Positions 25,217-34,163 of a stretch of DNA of 64,000 bases are shown here, in pieces; positions within the stretch are counted from its first letter, which is position 1; every line of letters starts with the position of its first letter. Source of the DNA: V1-33 sp039795165 (GTDB lineage Bacteria > Verrucomicrobiota > Verrucomicrobiia > Verrucomicrobiales > V1-33). The position numbers were made by a program, and so were the translations under genes. A model generated the notes under the pieces. The model worked only from the letters and a program-made list of their open reading frames with translations. It did no database searches and was not told where the DNA came from. The stretch spans positions 1 through 64,000 of the forward strand of contig JBDKER010000009.1 of assembly GCA_039795165.1 (NCBI GenBank), in the 5' to 3' direction.

Positions 25217-28051
25217 ATGAAGAAGTTCCCATTGAATCGTGCCCTCCTTGCTGTCGTGGCAGCCTGTCTGTTTCCGGCGGGAGTCGTGTCTGCCAAGAAG
25301 AACCGGACGGATGTCACTGACAAGGTGGTGGCGGCGGTGAAGGACGAGAGTCTGTTCATGGAGGCCAGCAACGAGATTTTCGGCGACACGGTTCCCGGGG
25401 TTCCCAAGAAGCTGACGGTCGAGTATCAGGCGGGCGATGAGAAGCTGAGCAGCGAGGCTCCGGAGGGCCAGCAGCTGAGGATTTCGGCTCCGGCGGGCAA
25501 AAAGCTGATCATTCTGAAGGCGGTCTATGGTCCGGCGGATGGTTCGGCGCCAGCGAACACGGCGGCCCTTAGCGAGAATCCTGGTGAAGTGCTCGATACG
25601 GTTCCGGGTTTCAAGGTGGAGCATCTGCTGGAGGCTGATGGCGAGACCAATGGTTCGTGGATCTGCATGACGGTTGATCCGCAGGGTCGGCTTCTCCTTG
25701 GCGGGCAGAGCCAGCAACCGATCACACGAGTGACGCTGCGTGATGGCAAGGTGGTGCAGAGCGAGGTCCTTGCGATTCCCGTGACCGAGGTCATGGGCAT
25801 GCTGTTTGTGGGTGATGTGCTCTATCTGAACGGGAGTGGCAGCCGTGGTTATGGGCTGTACCGCTGCAAGGATGCGAAGGGTGACGGCAGTTATGCCGAA
25901 GTGGAATTTCTGCGTGAGTGGCAGGGTGGTTCCGGGGAACACGGGGCGCACGGACTCGTGCTCGGGCCAGACAAGATGATCTACGCGGTCTGCGGGAACT
26001 TCACGGCTGTGCCCAAGGACCTTGCTCCCAGCTCACCGCATCGCAATTACGGCGACGATGTCGCGCTCAAGCGGATGGAGGACGGCAATGGTTTCGGAGC
26101 CGGTGCGAAGCCACCGGGTGGCTACGTGGTCCGCATGGACCTTGATGGCAGGAATGCGGAACTCTATTCGTCGGGTCAGCGCAACAACTACGACATTGCC
26201 TTCAATGCCGATGGCCAGCTCTTTGGATTCGACAGCGACATGGAATGGGACTGGGGCACTCCGTGGTACCGTCCGGTGCGTGCCTTCCACATGGTGCGCG
26301 GAGGCGATCATGGCTACCGCGAGGGCAGCATCAAATGGCCGGAGTATTATGCGGACAGCCTGCCTGCCACGGTCAATATCGGGATCGGTTGTCCCACCGG
26401 GGTTGTTTTTGGAACCGGCGCGAAATTCCCCGTCCGCTACCAGAAGGCTTTCTACATCTGCGATTGGACGTATGGACGGCTCATCGCCGTGCACCTCAAG
26501 CCAGATGGCTCGAGCTACGGTGGATCATGGGAAAACTTCGTTGCGCCGAAGTCGCTCAAGGCGCGGGGCGGCAAAGTTCCCCTCAATCTCACGGACTGTG
26601 TGATCGGGTCGGATGGATCCATGTATTTCACGGTGGGTGGCCGCGGTACTCAGGCACATCTTTTCCGGGTTGTCTATGAAGGCAGCGAAGCGGCGGCTGC
26701 CCTCGCGGCCGGTGATCTTCATGACAAGGATGGCAGCGACGTCCGGCAGCTGCGGGAGCGGCTCGAAGCTATGAATGTGGCTCCCGATTCCGCCACGGTG
26801 GAGGCTGCATGGCCGCACCTTGGGCATGCCGACCGCTTCATCCGCTACGCGGCCCGGCTTGCCATCGAACGCAATCCAGTGTCGTCGTGGCAGCAGAAGG
26901 CACTCGATGAAAAGCAGCCTGATGCCGCCTTCACGGCCCTGCTGGCGTTGGCGCGGCTGGGAGCATCGGACAGCCAGACGGCTATTGTCAAAGCGCTGGC
27001 CGCCTTCCCGAATGATGGGCTCAGTGAGTCGCAATTGCTCGGCAAGCTGCGGGTCGTGGCGGTATCGATTGCGCGGCAGGGCGTTCCTTCCGGCGATGCT
27101 GCGAGGCAATTGCTTGCGGACATCAATCCGCTGTACCCGGGGGAATCGGAGACGGTGAACCGCGAGTTGGGACCGATTCTGCTGGCCCTTGAGGCACCGG
27201 ATGCGGTGGCCCGCACGGTTTCGCTCCTCCGCCTTGCGACCACCCAGGAAGAACAGATGAATTACGTGGTGGCCCTCCGGAACATCAAGTCGGGCTGGAC
27301 CGAGAATCTGCGCCGTGATTACCTTTCATGGTGGAATGGCGCACGGGCCAATCAGCATCCGCTGCACGTGATGCAGTGGTTCACGGACGCCGGGGTCAAT
27401 TTCAATAACGGTGCCAGCTTCGATGGCTTTGTGCGAAATGCCCTTGAGGAGGTCAAGGCGAGCATGTCGTCGGACGAACTCGCAGCCATGGGCGACCTCA
27501 CCAAGGTGAAGTCGAATCTGGCGGTTCCCACGGAAGCCCGGGCCATGGTGAAGGAATGGACCACGGCTGATCTCGCGGCCTCCCTTGGCAAGGCCAGCAA
27601 GGGCCGCGACTTCGCCCGTGGCAAATCCATGTACGCGGCAGCCCAATGCATTCTCTGCCACCGCCACGGCGATCAGGGCGGTGCGGCCGGGCCCGACCTC
27701 ACCAATGTGGCCACCCGCTTCCAGCGCCGCGACCTTCTCGAGTCCATCACGGAACCATCGAAGGTGCTCTCGGAACAATACCGCATGACCATCTTCAATA
27801 TGAAAGACGGCAGCGCCGTAGCCGGCCGCATCAGTCAGGAAAACGACAGCACGGCCGTCGTCATGACCAATCCCTTCGATCCCTCCGTGACCAGCACGGT
27901 GGCCATCGCCGATGTCAAATCGCGCGAATTCTCGAAGGCTTCCCTCATGCCCCCGGGCCTCCTCAATACCCTCAGCGAAGACGAGATCCTCGACCTCGTC
28001 GCCTACCTTGAATCCGCCGGCGACCCGAGCCACCCGAACTTCAGCAAGTGA
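25217..28051 (+). CDS. Secreted dehydrogenase-like/HEAT/haem-binding protein, second copy
   Basis: A 944-residue exported protein of the same general architecture as the one at 11635-14538. Signal peptide about 1-26; then a region unlike the other copy (about 27-125); then a propeller-like domain with WICMTVDPQGRLLLGGQSQQ, HGAHGLVLGPDKMIYAVCGN and RNNYDIAFNADGQLFGFDSD. A HEAT-like Ala/Leu-rich segment spans about 500-780, and a haem domain has CILCH (about 814-818) followed by GGAAGPDLTNVATRF and a terminal DEILDLVAYLESAG. The FDSDMEWDWGTPWYRP stretch marks the membrane-bound dehydrogenase family. Likely a periplasmic oxidase or electron-transfer protein; substrate unknown. The C-terminus ends 40 bp before a 9-bp minisatellite. 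Confidence 0.9.
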   Translation: MKKFPLNRALLAVVAACLFPAGVVSAKKNRTDVTDKVVAAVKDESLFMEASNEIFGDTVPGVPKKLTVEYQAGDEKLSSEAPEGQQLRISAPAGKKLIILKAVYGPADGSAPANTAALSENPGEVLDTVPGFKVEHLLEADGETNGSWICMTVDPQGRLLLGGQSQQPITRVTLRDGKVVQSEVLAIPVTEVMGMLFVGDVLYLNGSGSRGYGLYRCKDAKGDGSYAEVEFLREWQGGSGEHGAHGLVLGPDKMIYAVCGNFTAVPKDLAPSSPHRNYGDDVALKRMEDGNGFGAGAKPPGGYVVRMDLDGRNAELYSSGQRNNYDIAFNADGQLFGFDSDMEWDWGTPWYRPVRAFHMVRGGDHGYREGSIKWPEYYADSLPATVNIGIGCPTGVVFGTGAKFPVRYQKAFYICDWTYGRLIAVHLKPDGSSYGGSWENFVAPKSLKARGGKVPLNLTDCVIGSDGSMYFTVGGRGTQAHLFRVVYEGSEAAAALAAGDLHDKDGSDVRQLRERLEAMNVAPDSATVEAAWPHLGHADRFIRYAARLAIERNPVSSWQQKALDEKQPDAAFTALLALARLGASDSQTAIVKALAAFPNDGLSESQLLGKLRVVAVSIARQGVPSGDAARQLLADINPLYPGESETVNRELGPILLALEAPDAVARTVSLLRLATTQEEQMNYVVALRNIKSGWTENLRRDYLSWWNGARANQHPLHVMQWFTDAGVNFNNGASFDGFVRNALEEVKASMSSDELAAMGDLTKVKSNLAVPTEARAMVKEWTTADLAASLGKASKGRDFARGKSMYAAAQCILCHRHGDQGGAAGPDLTNVATRFQRRDLLESITEPSKVLSEQYRMTIFNMKDGSAVAGRISQENDSTAVVMTNPFDPSVTSTVAIADVKSREFSKASLMPPGLLNTLSEDEILDLVAYLESAGDPSHPNFSK

Positions 28052-28091
28052 TTCTCTGGGGCCCCCTCGGCTTGGCCCGAGGGGGCCTTGG

Positions 28092-28208
28092 AAAGGGACC
28101 AAAGGGACCAAAGGGACCAAAGGGACGGAAGGGACCAAAGGGACGGAAGGGACCAAAGGGACGGAAGGGACCAAAGGGACCAAAGGGACGGAAGGGACCA
28201 AAGGGACG
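28092..28208. repeat. Minisatellite: thirteen 9-bp units AAAGGGACC / GAAGGGACG
   Basis: Thirteen consecutive 9-bp units run without gaps. Two alternating variants differ at the first and last base, so part of the array has an 18-bp higher-order period. It lies between two convergent genes, 40 bp after one stop and 33 bp before the other. Every plus-strand frame is open, giving KGP/KGR-, GTK/GTE- or RDQ-type tripeptide repeats, which explains ORFs crossing it without any real gene. Confidence 0.95.
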
Positions 28209-28241
28209 AAAGGGGGGCGGAATCCGGGTTTTCTGTTGGTT

Positions 28242-29012
28242 TCAGGGACCGCGGAAGTGGTCGCGGAGGAGGTGGTAAACGAAGAGGGAATTGTAGGTGA
28301 AGTAGCGTTTCCAGAGTCGGCGGGGTTCGGCGCAGAGGCGGTAGAGCCATTCCATGCCGGCTTTCTGGATCCATGCGGGGGCCTGGCGGACTTCGCCGGC
28401 GTGGAAGGCGAAGGCGGCACCGATGCCGAAGTAGACGCCGTGGGGGAGCTGGTCTTTGTGGCGGGCGATCCAGAGTTCCTGTTTGGGGCAGCCGAGGCCG
28501 ACCCAGACGAGGTTGGCATTTGCATTGCGGATGTGGCTGGCGATGCGGTCGAATTCGTCATCTGGCCATGGGCCGAAGGGTGGGCTGTAGGAACCTGCGA
28601 TGGCGGAATGGGGGTGGTCCTGCTGGAAGCGTGTGGTCAGTTTCGCGAGCGTTTCCGGTTTTCCGCCGAGGAGGAAGTGGCGGAACTGGGGTTGGTTGCT
28701 GGTGGCCTCGATGGTGCGGAGCATGAGGTTCGGGCCGTAGACGCGGTCGGCGAGGCGGCGGTCGGATGCCTTGCGGGCGGCGCGGTTGACGGCCCAGACG
28801 AGCGGCATGCCGTCTGGGCAGATGAGGTCGAACTGGCGCATGGCGCTGCCGAATTCCTCATTGGTGCGGGCGAGGGCGGCGACGTGGGTATTGGCGGCTT
28901 CGACGGCCCATGCCTTGCCGTCCGGGTGGGCGGCGTGGGCGAGGATCCATTTGATGGCGTCCGCGTAGTCGGCGACGGCGACGGCGAGGTCGAGGACGCG
29001 GCGGGTTTCCAT
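28242..29012 (-). CDS. WecG/TagA/CpsF-family glycosyltransferase
   Basis: A 256-residue GT26-family enzyme. These transfer a sugar such as ManNAcA, ManNAc or glucose from UDP-sugar onto a lipid-linked intermediate for exopolysaccharide, teichoic acid or O-antigen. Family markers: AVEAANTHVAALARTNEEF, the LICPDGMPLVWAVNR block with the conserved D-G-x-P-L/V, the FLLGGKPETLAKL block and LVWVGLGCPKQELWIARHKD, then FGIGAAFAFHAGEVRQAPAW. ATG 29012 gives METRRVLD, the normal length; a longer frame to 29090 runs into the fucose-synthase gene. It follows the GDP-fucose synthase gene by 35 bp on the same strand, so the two are likely co-transcribed for surface polysaccharide synthesis. Confidence 0.9.
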   Translation of the reverse strand: METRRVLDLAVAVADYADAIKWILAHAAHPDGKAWAVEAANTHVAALARTNEEFGSAMRQFDLICPDGMPLVWAVNRAARKASDRRLADRVYGPNLMLRTIEATSNQPQFRHFLLGGKPETLAKLTTRFQQDHPHSAIAGSYSPPFGPWPDDEFDRIASHIRNANANLVWVGLGCPKQELWIARHKDQLPHGVYFGIGAAFAFHAGEVRQAPAWIQKAGMEWLYRLCAEPRRLWKRYFTYNSLFVYHLLRDHFRGP

Positions 29013-29047
29013 GGACTGGGGGCGGGCGGTTGCGGCGGGGTTGGGGA

Positions 29048-30010
29048 TCAGCTGCGGACGATGCCGCTGCCGGAGTCGCGCAGGAAGCACTGGTAGGCGT
29101 CGGCGAGGCCGTCTGCGAGAGGGATGCGCGGTTTCCAGCCTGAGGCGGCGAGGAGGGCATTGTCCATTAGTTTGCGGGGTGTACCGTCTGGTTTGGAGGG
29201 ATCCGTGGCGATGGATCCTTTGAATCCGGTGGTGGCGGCGACGAGTTCTGCGAGTTCGTGGATACTGACATCCGATCCGAAGCCGACATTGATCCAGTCT
29301 GGCGGGTTGGGGAGGCCGAGAACGTGGAAGCAGGCGTCGGCGAGGTCATCGACGTGGAGGAATTCGCGTCGCGGGGTTCCGGTGCCCCAGATGACGACTT
29401 CGGCATCGCCGCGCTGGGTTGCTTCGTGGAAGCGGCGGAGCAGGGCAGGGATGACGTGGGAATTCTCCGGGTGGTAGTTGTCGCCGGGGCCGTAGAGATT
29501 CGTCGGCATGGCGCTGTGATAATGGAGGCCGTACTGCTGGCGGTAGTACTGGCAGAGCTTGAGGCCGGCGATTTTCGCGATGGCGTAGGCTTCGTTGGTT
29601 GGTTCGAGCGCGCTGGTGAGGAGGCACGATTCCGGCATGGGCTGCGGGGCGAGCCGTGGGTAGATGCACGAGCTTCCCAGGAAGAGGAGGCGGGGGACGC
29701 CTGCGAGGCGGGCACCTTCAATGATGTTGAGGGCGATGGCGAGGTTATCGTGAATGAATTCCGCCGGGTAGGTACTGTTCGCGTGAATGCCACCGACTTT
29801 GGCTGCGGCGAGGAAGATGGCGTCGGGCTTCTCGCGTGCGATCCATTGGTGGACGGCCGCCTGATTCGTCAGATCAAGTTCCGAGCGGTTGGGCGTGAGG
29901 AGGTTCTGGTGGCCGCGCTGGCGGGCGGCCCGTTCGAGGGCAGAACCGACCATGCCACGGGATCCGGCGATGAAGATGCGGGCGTCGGGAGGAAGCGGGG
30001 AAGCAGACAT
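29048..30010 (-). CDS. fcl: GDP-L-fucose synthase
   Basis: A 320-residue extended-SDR enzyme that converts GDP-4-keto-6-deoxy-mannose to GDP-L-fucose by epimerisation and NADPH reduction. The NADP-binding loop is IFIAGSRGMVGSAL (about 13-24). LGSSCIYPRLAPQPMPE supplies the active-site Ser and Cys115, and the YAIAK pair gives Tyr142 and Lys146. MPTNLYGPGDNYHPENSHVI and the RREFLHVDDLADAC stretch are highly characteristic of Fcl/WcaG. Length matches the family. The partner GDP-mannose 4,6-dehydratase is not in the window. It is followed by the WecG-type gene after 35 bp. Confidence 0.95.
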   Translation of the reverse strand: MSASPLPPDARIFIAGSRGMVGSALERAARQRGHQNLLTPNRSELDLTNQAAVHQWIAREKPDAIFLAAAKVGGIHANSTYPAEFIHDNLAIALNIIEGARLAGVPRLLFLGSSCIYPRLAPQPMPESCLLTSALEPTNEAYAIAKIAGLKLCQYYRQQYGLHYHSAMPTNLYGPGDNYHPENSHVIPALLRRFHEATQRGDAEVVIWGTGTPRREFLHVDDLADACFHVLGLPNPPDWINVGFGSDVSIHELAELVAATTGFKGSIATDPSKPDGTPRKLMDNALLAASGWKPRIPLADGLADAYQCFLRDSGSGIVRS

Positions 30011-30171
30011 GGTGAAAAGAGTGAAGCAGTCAGGCCTGTGCCATGGGGTCGGGCCGAATGCAATCAGTGGAAGCGCCGCTGCCGGAACGCGTCCGTTGTA
30101 CTGAAAAACGGGGATGACGGCGAGCGTTTGGGGAAAGGAGGCGGGTGCCGGACGTTCTCATTTTGCCGACC

Positions 30172-31608
30172 ATGAATCCATTTGAACTGAATGTGCAGCG
30201 GGTGACGCGGCGGAGTTTCTTCGGTCGGGCCACGGCAGGGCTTGGTGGGGTGGCGCTGGCGAGTCTGCTGGGTCGCGATGCCGAGGCGGCCGCGGGGCTT
30301 GCCGGGTTGCCGCACGTGGCTCCGCGGGCCAAGCGGGTGGTCTGTCTGTGGCAGGGCGGGGCACCTTCGCATGTGGACTTGTTCGACCGGAAGCCTGTCA
30401 TGGAGAAGCTGGCGGGGCAGGACATTCCCGATAGTGTGCGTGGAACGACGAGGCTGTCGACCATGACAGCGGGGAGCAAGCGCTGGCCGATTGTTCCGGG
30501 GATCAAGCCATGGCAGCGCTATGGAAAGTGCGGGACTGAGCTGAGCAGCCTGCTGCCCGGGATCGGGTCGATTGCCGACGACATCTGCGTGGTGCGGTCG
30601 ATGAACACGGAAGCCGTGAATCATGCGCCTGGGGTGACCTTTTTCATGACGGGCTCGCAGGTGCCGGGACGACCGAGCATGGGGGCATGGCTGGCGTATG
30701 GACTGGGCTGTGAATCCGAGGATCTGCCGTCCTTTGTGGTCATGACCTCGAGTGACCGCGGCAAGACCTGCGGTCAGCTGTTCTTTGATTACTACTGGGG
30801 ATCCGGATTTCTGCCGAGCCGGTATCAGGGAGTGAGGTTCCGGAACACCGGCGAGCCGGTACCATATCTGGAGAATCCTCCGGGCGTGAGCCGCGAAGCG
30901 CGGCGGATGCTGCTTGATGAGATCAATGCTCTCAATGCCGAGCATCTGGCCGAGTACGGCGATCCCGAGATCGACACGCGCATTTCGCAGTATGAAATGG
31001 CATTCCGGATGCAGGCCAGTGTTCCTGATCTGCTCGATTTCTCGAATGAACCGAAGAGTGTCCTCGAGATGTACGGTCCGGATGTGCTCGTGAAGGGGAC
31101 GTACGCCAACAACTGCCTCATTGCGCGGCGGCTGCTCGAGCGCGGCGTCCGCTTTGTCCAGCTCATGCACAGTGGCTGGGATCAGCACGGCAATCTCTAC
31201 ACGCAACTCGAAGAGCAATGCCGGGACACCGATCTGCCTAGTGCGGCCCTCGTGAAGGACCTCAAGCAGCGTGGGCTGCTCGACGATACGCTCGTGACGT
31301 GGGGCGGCGAATTCGGGCGCACCCCGTTCGGTCAGGGCGACCCGGCCAAGCCGAATGGCCGCGACCATTTTGGGCGGGCCTACAGTTGGTGGCTCGCCGG
31401 GGGCGGCATCCGTCCCGGGACGACATGGGGAGAAACCGACGACTTTGCATGGAACATCGTGAAGGACCCTGTGCACATTCATGACATGCAGGCGACCATC
31501 CTGCACCTCTGCGGGATCAATCATGAAGCACTCACCTACCGGTACCAGGGGCGGCAGTTCCGCCTGACCGACGTTCATGGCCATGTCGTCAGGGGTATGA
31601 TTGCCTGA
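30172..31608 (+). CDS. DUF1501 protein, Tat-exported, second copy
   Basis: A 478-residue DUF1501 protein. The start MNPFELN...TRRSFFGRATAGLGGVALA carries a twin-arginine signal. Family blocks: VVCLWQGGAPSHVDLFDRKP, DDICVVRSMNTEAVNHAPGV, VRFVQLMHSGWDQHGNLYTQ and LVTWGGEFGRTPFGQGD, then NGRDHFGRAYSWWLAGGGIR. ATG 30172 is preferred to GTG 30145 because PVC homologues begin MNPFEL. DUF1501 genes usually follow a DUF1553 or DUF1800 gene; here no such partner is adjacent, and the upstream gene is the divergent fcl. Activity is unknown. Confidence 0.9.
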   Translation: MNPFELNVQRVTRRSFFGRATAGLGGVALASLLGRDAEAAAGLAGLPHVAPRAKRVVCLWQGGAPSHVDLFDRKPVMEKLAGQDIPDSVRGTTRLSTMTAGSKRWPIVPGIKPWQRYGKCGTELSSLLPGIGSIADDICVVRSMNTEAVNHAPGVTFFMTGSQVPGRPSMGAWLAYGLGCESEDLPSFVVMTSSDRGKTCGQLFFDYYWGSGFLPSRYQGVRFRNTGEPVPYLENPPGVSREARRMLLDEINALNAEHLAEYGDPEIDTRISQYEMAFRMQASVPDLLDFSNEPKSVLEMYGPDVLVKGTYANNCLIARRLLERGVRFVQLMHSGWDQHGNLYTQLEEQCRDTDLPSAALVKDLKQRGLLDDTLVTWGGEFGRTPFGQGDPAKPNGRDHFGRAYSWWLAGGGIRPGTTWGETDDFAWNIVKDPVHIHDMQATILHLCGINHEALTYRYQGRQFRLTDVHGHVVRGMIA

Positions 31609-31752
31609 TAATCAGGGAGTTAAACGGAATTTCAGCCCGTTCCGGCCATGGGGCCGCAGCCTTTCCGGTCGGGTGGGAAATGCGGGCTGATGCGGGACAC
31701 GATTCATCTTTCTGCTTTTCTCGAGCGTATCCCGGGGTATCCGCCGAGAGTT

Positions 31753-32454
31753 ATGCCGACCATTGTTTCCTCAATCATCCGTTTCTATCAGTCCTCGATT
31801 GGCCGCAAGCTTGCGGTGGCCGTCACGGGATTGCTGCTCATTGGGTTTCTGGTGGTGCACATGCTCGGGAATTTCCTGCTGTATGCCGGGCCGGAGGCGC
31901 TCAATGCCTATGCGAAGAAACTCCACGATCTGGGGCCGCTGCTGTGGGTGGCGCGGCTCGGTCTGCTCGGGCTGGCGGTGGTGCATGTGGTGGGCACGAT
32001 TCAGCTGACGCGGGAGAACCGGGTGGCGCGGTCGCAGAAATACGCGGTCGACGCCACGCGCAAGGCCACCAAGTCGAGCCGGACGATGATTCTGAGCGGG
32101 CTGACGATTCTTGCCTTCATTGGGTACCATCTGATGCACTTCACGGTGTGCTGGGGGAATGACTATGGAAATCCGGAGAACAAGCGCTACTGGCTGGCGG
32201 ACGGGAGCAAGAATGTGTACAACATGGTGGTCGACGGGTTCGGATTTCTGCCCGCCTCCGCCTTCTACATTGTGGCCATGGGACTACTGTTCATGCACCT
32301 GAGTCACGGCTTCGCGAGTGTCTTCCAGACGCTCGGTGTGACCACGCCGAAATCGCGTCCCGTCATCGAAGGTGCGGGCAAACTGCTGGCGCTCGCCTTG
32401 TTCCTTGGGAATATTTCGATGCCGCTGGCGGTTCTGTTTGGTCTTGTGAAGTGA
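31753..32454 (+). CDS. sdhC: Succinate dehydrogenase cytochrome b subunit (SdhC, b558 type)
   Basis: A 233-residue integral membrane cytochrome b that anchors succinate dehydrogenase (complex II) and binds haem and quinone. Five hydrophobic helices are visible, starting KLAVAVTGLLLIGFLVVHML. Conserved His residues sit in VVHMLGN, LAVVHVVGTIQLTRENR, IGYHLMHFTVCWG and FMHLSHGFASVFQTLG, the pattern of the five-helix, two-haem type found in Chlamydiae, Verrucomicrobia and Bacteroidetes. ATG 31753 starts MPTIVSSIIRFYQSSIGRKL, the normal N-terminus; an upstream frame to 31648 is unconserved. The flavoprotein and iron-sulfur genes normally follow directly, but the next 276 bp are repeats and then asnS on the other strand. 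Confidence 0.9.
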   Translation: MPTIVSSIIRFYQSSIGRKLAVAVTGLLLIGFLVVHMLGNFLLYAGPEALNAYAKKLHDLGPLLWVARLGLLGLAVVHVVGTIQLTRENRVARSQKYAVDATRKATKSSRTMILSGLTILAFIGYHLMHFTVCWGNDYGNPENKRYWLADGSKNVYNMVVDGFGFLPASAFYIVAMGLLFMHLSHGFASVFQTLGVTTPKSRPVIEGAGKLLALALFLGNISMPLAVLFGLVK

Positions 32455-32518
32455 CTCGAGACCGGACGATTTCCGATAGAAGTGCTGACCTCTCTGAACA
32501 CGCTCGCCTCCCCCGAAC

Positions 32519-32735
32519 CTAAGCCTGTTCCTGAGCGCCAACGGCGCGCCCCATACCAGCCTGGGCCATCGGCCCAGGTCACGGACACGCCAATCACCGA
32601 AGCCCTGCAGGGGCGCGCCATTTCCTTGCCGATGGGACGGGCCTTCAGCCCTCACGGAATCGATTAAACCGCCTAGCTGGGCCGTTGGCCCAGGCTGGTA
32701 TGGTTCCGGGCCGTTGGCCCTTGGCACCGCCTAGA
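32519..32735. repeat. Palindromic intergenic repeat, copies B and C in inverted orientation
   Basis: Copy B (core 32535-32579) has GCGCCAACGGCGC, then CATACCAGCC and CTGGGCCATCGGCCCAG, matching copy A at 403-448. It is followed by CCCTGCAGGGGC and GGGCCTTCAGCCCT. Copy C (core 32676-32720) is the reverse complement: CTGGGCCGTTGGCCCAG, GGCTGGTATGG, GGGCCGTTGGCCC. The two face each other between convergent sdhC and asnS, a REP-doublet-like layout that may also act as a bidirectional terminator. The far end touches the last codons of asnS. Confidence 0.75.
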
Positions 32736-34092
32736 ATTCCGCGCTGCCGGGGGTACGGGCGAAGGGGATGACGTCGCGGATATTGCCGACGCCGGTGAGG
32801 AACATGAGGAGGCGTTCGAAGCCCATGCCGTAGCCGGCGTGCGGGACAGATCCATACTTCCGGAGGTCGGTGTACCACCAGTAGTCGGCCGGATTGACGT
32901 TATGGGAGGCCATGGCGGCGACGAGGAGGTCGAGGCGTTCCTCGCGCTGGCTGCCGCCGATCAGTTCGCCGATGCCTGGCACGAGGAGGTCCATGGCGGC
33001 GACCGTGCGGCCGTCATCGTTCTGGCGCATGTAGAACGGTTTGATTTCCTTTGGGTAATTGAAGACGGTGACAGGACCGCCGAAGTGTTTTTCGGTCAGG
33101 AAGCGTTCGTGTTCGCTCTGGAGATTGAGGCCGTAGGCGACCGGGTATTCGAAGGGGTGGTCCGACTTGAGAAGTATGTCGATGGCGTCGGAGTAGGCGA
33201 GCCGCTGGAAGGGTTTTTCCGCGACCATGGTGAGTCTGGGGATGAGGTCCTTGTCGACGAACTTGCTGCAGAAGGCGATGTCTTCCGCGCAGTCGTCGAG
33301 GGCGAAGCGGGCCATTTCGCGGACGTGGGCTTCGGCGAGGTCCATGTTGGCGGTGAGGTCGGCGAAGGCGACTTCCGGTTCGATCATCCAGAATTCGGCG
33401 GCGTGGCGCGAGGTATTGCTGTTTTCGGCGCGGAAGGTGGGGCCGAAGGTATAGACCTTTCCGAGGGCGCAGGCGAATGTTTCCGCTTCCAGCTGACCGC
33501 TCACGGTGAGGAACGACTGACGTCCGAAGAAGTCTTCTTCTGGTTTTGCTGCGGAGCCCTGGTCGAGGGTGGTGACGCGGAACATTTCGCCGGCTCCTTC
33601 GCAGTCGCTTGCCGTGATGATGGGGGTGTGGACATTGACGAAGCCGCGGCTCTGGAAGAACTGATGAACCGCCCATGTCATGCGGCTGCGGATGCGGAAG
33701 ACAGCGCCGAAGAGATTCGAGCGAGGGCGGAGGTGAGCGATGGACCGGAGGAATTCGAGCGAGTGACCTTTTTTCTGAAGCGGGTAGGTTTCGTCGGCTG
33801 GGCCGAGGAGGGCGATGCTGGTGGCCTGGATTTCCCATTGCTGTCCGGCTCCCTGACTGGGGACGAGGCGGCCCTCGACTTTCAGGGAAGCGCCTGTGGT
33901 CATTCTGGCGATGTCGTCGTAGCCGGGGATGCCAGCGTCGGCGATCACCTGGATGCCGCGGAGGCAGGAACCGTCATTCAGTTCAAGGAAGGAAAACGCT
34001 TTCGAGTCGCGCCTTGTGCGGATCCATCCGGCGAGCGAGACGGCGTCGAGTGGGCCTGGGCTGGCGAGGGCGGCTTTGACGGACAGTTGCAT
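32731..34092 (-). CDS. asnS: Asparaginyl-tRNA synthetase
   Basis: A 453-residue class IIb aminoacyl-tRNA synthetase charging tRNA-Asn. The N-terminal OB-fold reads VSLAGWIRTRRDSKAFSFLE; the catalytic core has motif 1 around IRSRMTWAVHQFFQSRGFVN, with VHTPIITASDCEGAGEMFRV. Motif 2 is FGPTFRAENSNTSRHAAEFW, whose NT-RH-AEFW wording is specific for AsnS rather than AspS. Motif 3 is HAGYGMGFERLLMFLTGV. Length is normal. The C-terminus (FARTPGSAEF) is the family standard, so the gene is complete. It is convergent with sdhC, separated only by the repeat pair. Confidence 0.97.
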   Translation of the reverse strand: MQLSVKAALASPGPLDAVSLAGWIRTRRDSKAFSFLELNDGSCLRGIQVIADAGIPGYDDIARMTTGASLKVEGRLVPSQGAGQQWEIQATSIALLGPADETYPLQKKGHSLEFLRSIAHLRPRSNLFGAVFRIRSRMTWAVHQFFQSRGFVNVHTPIITASDCEGAGEMFRVTTLDQGSAAKPEEDFFGRQSFLTVSGQLEAETFACALGKVYTFGPTFRAENSNTSRHAAEFWMIEPEVAFADLTANMDLAEAHVREMARFALDDCAEDIAFCSKFVDKDLIPRLTMVAEKPFQRLAYSDAIDILLKSDHPFEYPVAYGLNLQSEHERFLTEKHFGGPVTVFNYPKEIKPFYMRQNDDGRTVAAMDLLVPGIGELIGGSQREERLDLLVAAMASHNVNPADYWWYTDLRKYGSVPHAGYGMGFERLLMFLTGVGNIRDVIPFARTPGSAEF

Positions 34093-34163
34093 GGCGCGAG
34101 TGTCCGCGGGCGGGAGTGGCTGTCAAAAACGGAATGAGGCATCCGGTGGATTCCGGCTGTGGT

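Noticed and set aside
23969..25951. A 660-codon minus-strand frame
   Set aside because: It spans two real plus-strand genes (HELAH metalloprotease and haem/HEAT protein) and has Arg/His/Pro-rich shadow composition.
28048..28300. Collagen-like KGP/KGR protein
   Set aside because: All plus-strand frames are open through the 9-bp repeat, and no signal, start context or conserved flank exists, so it reflects the repeat and not a gene.
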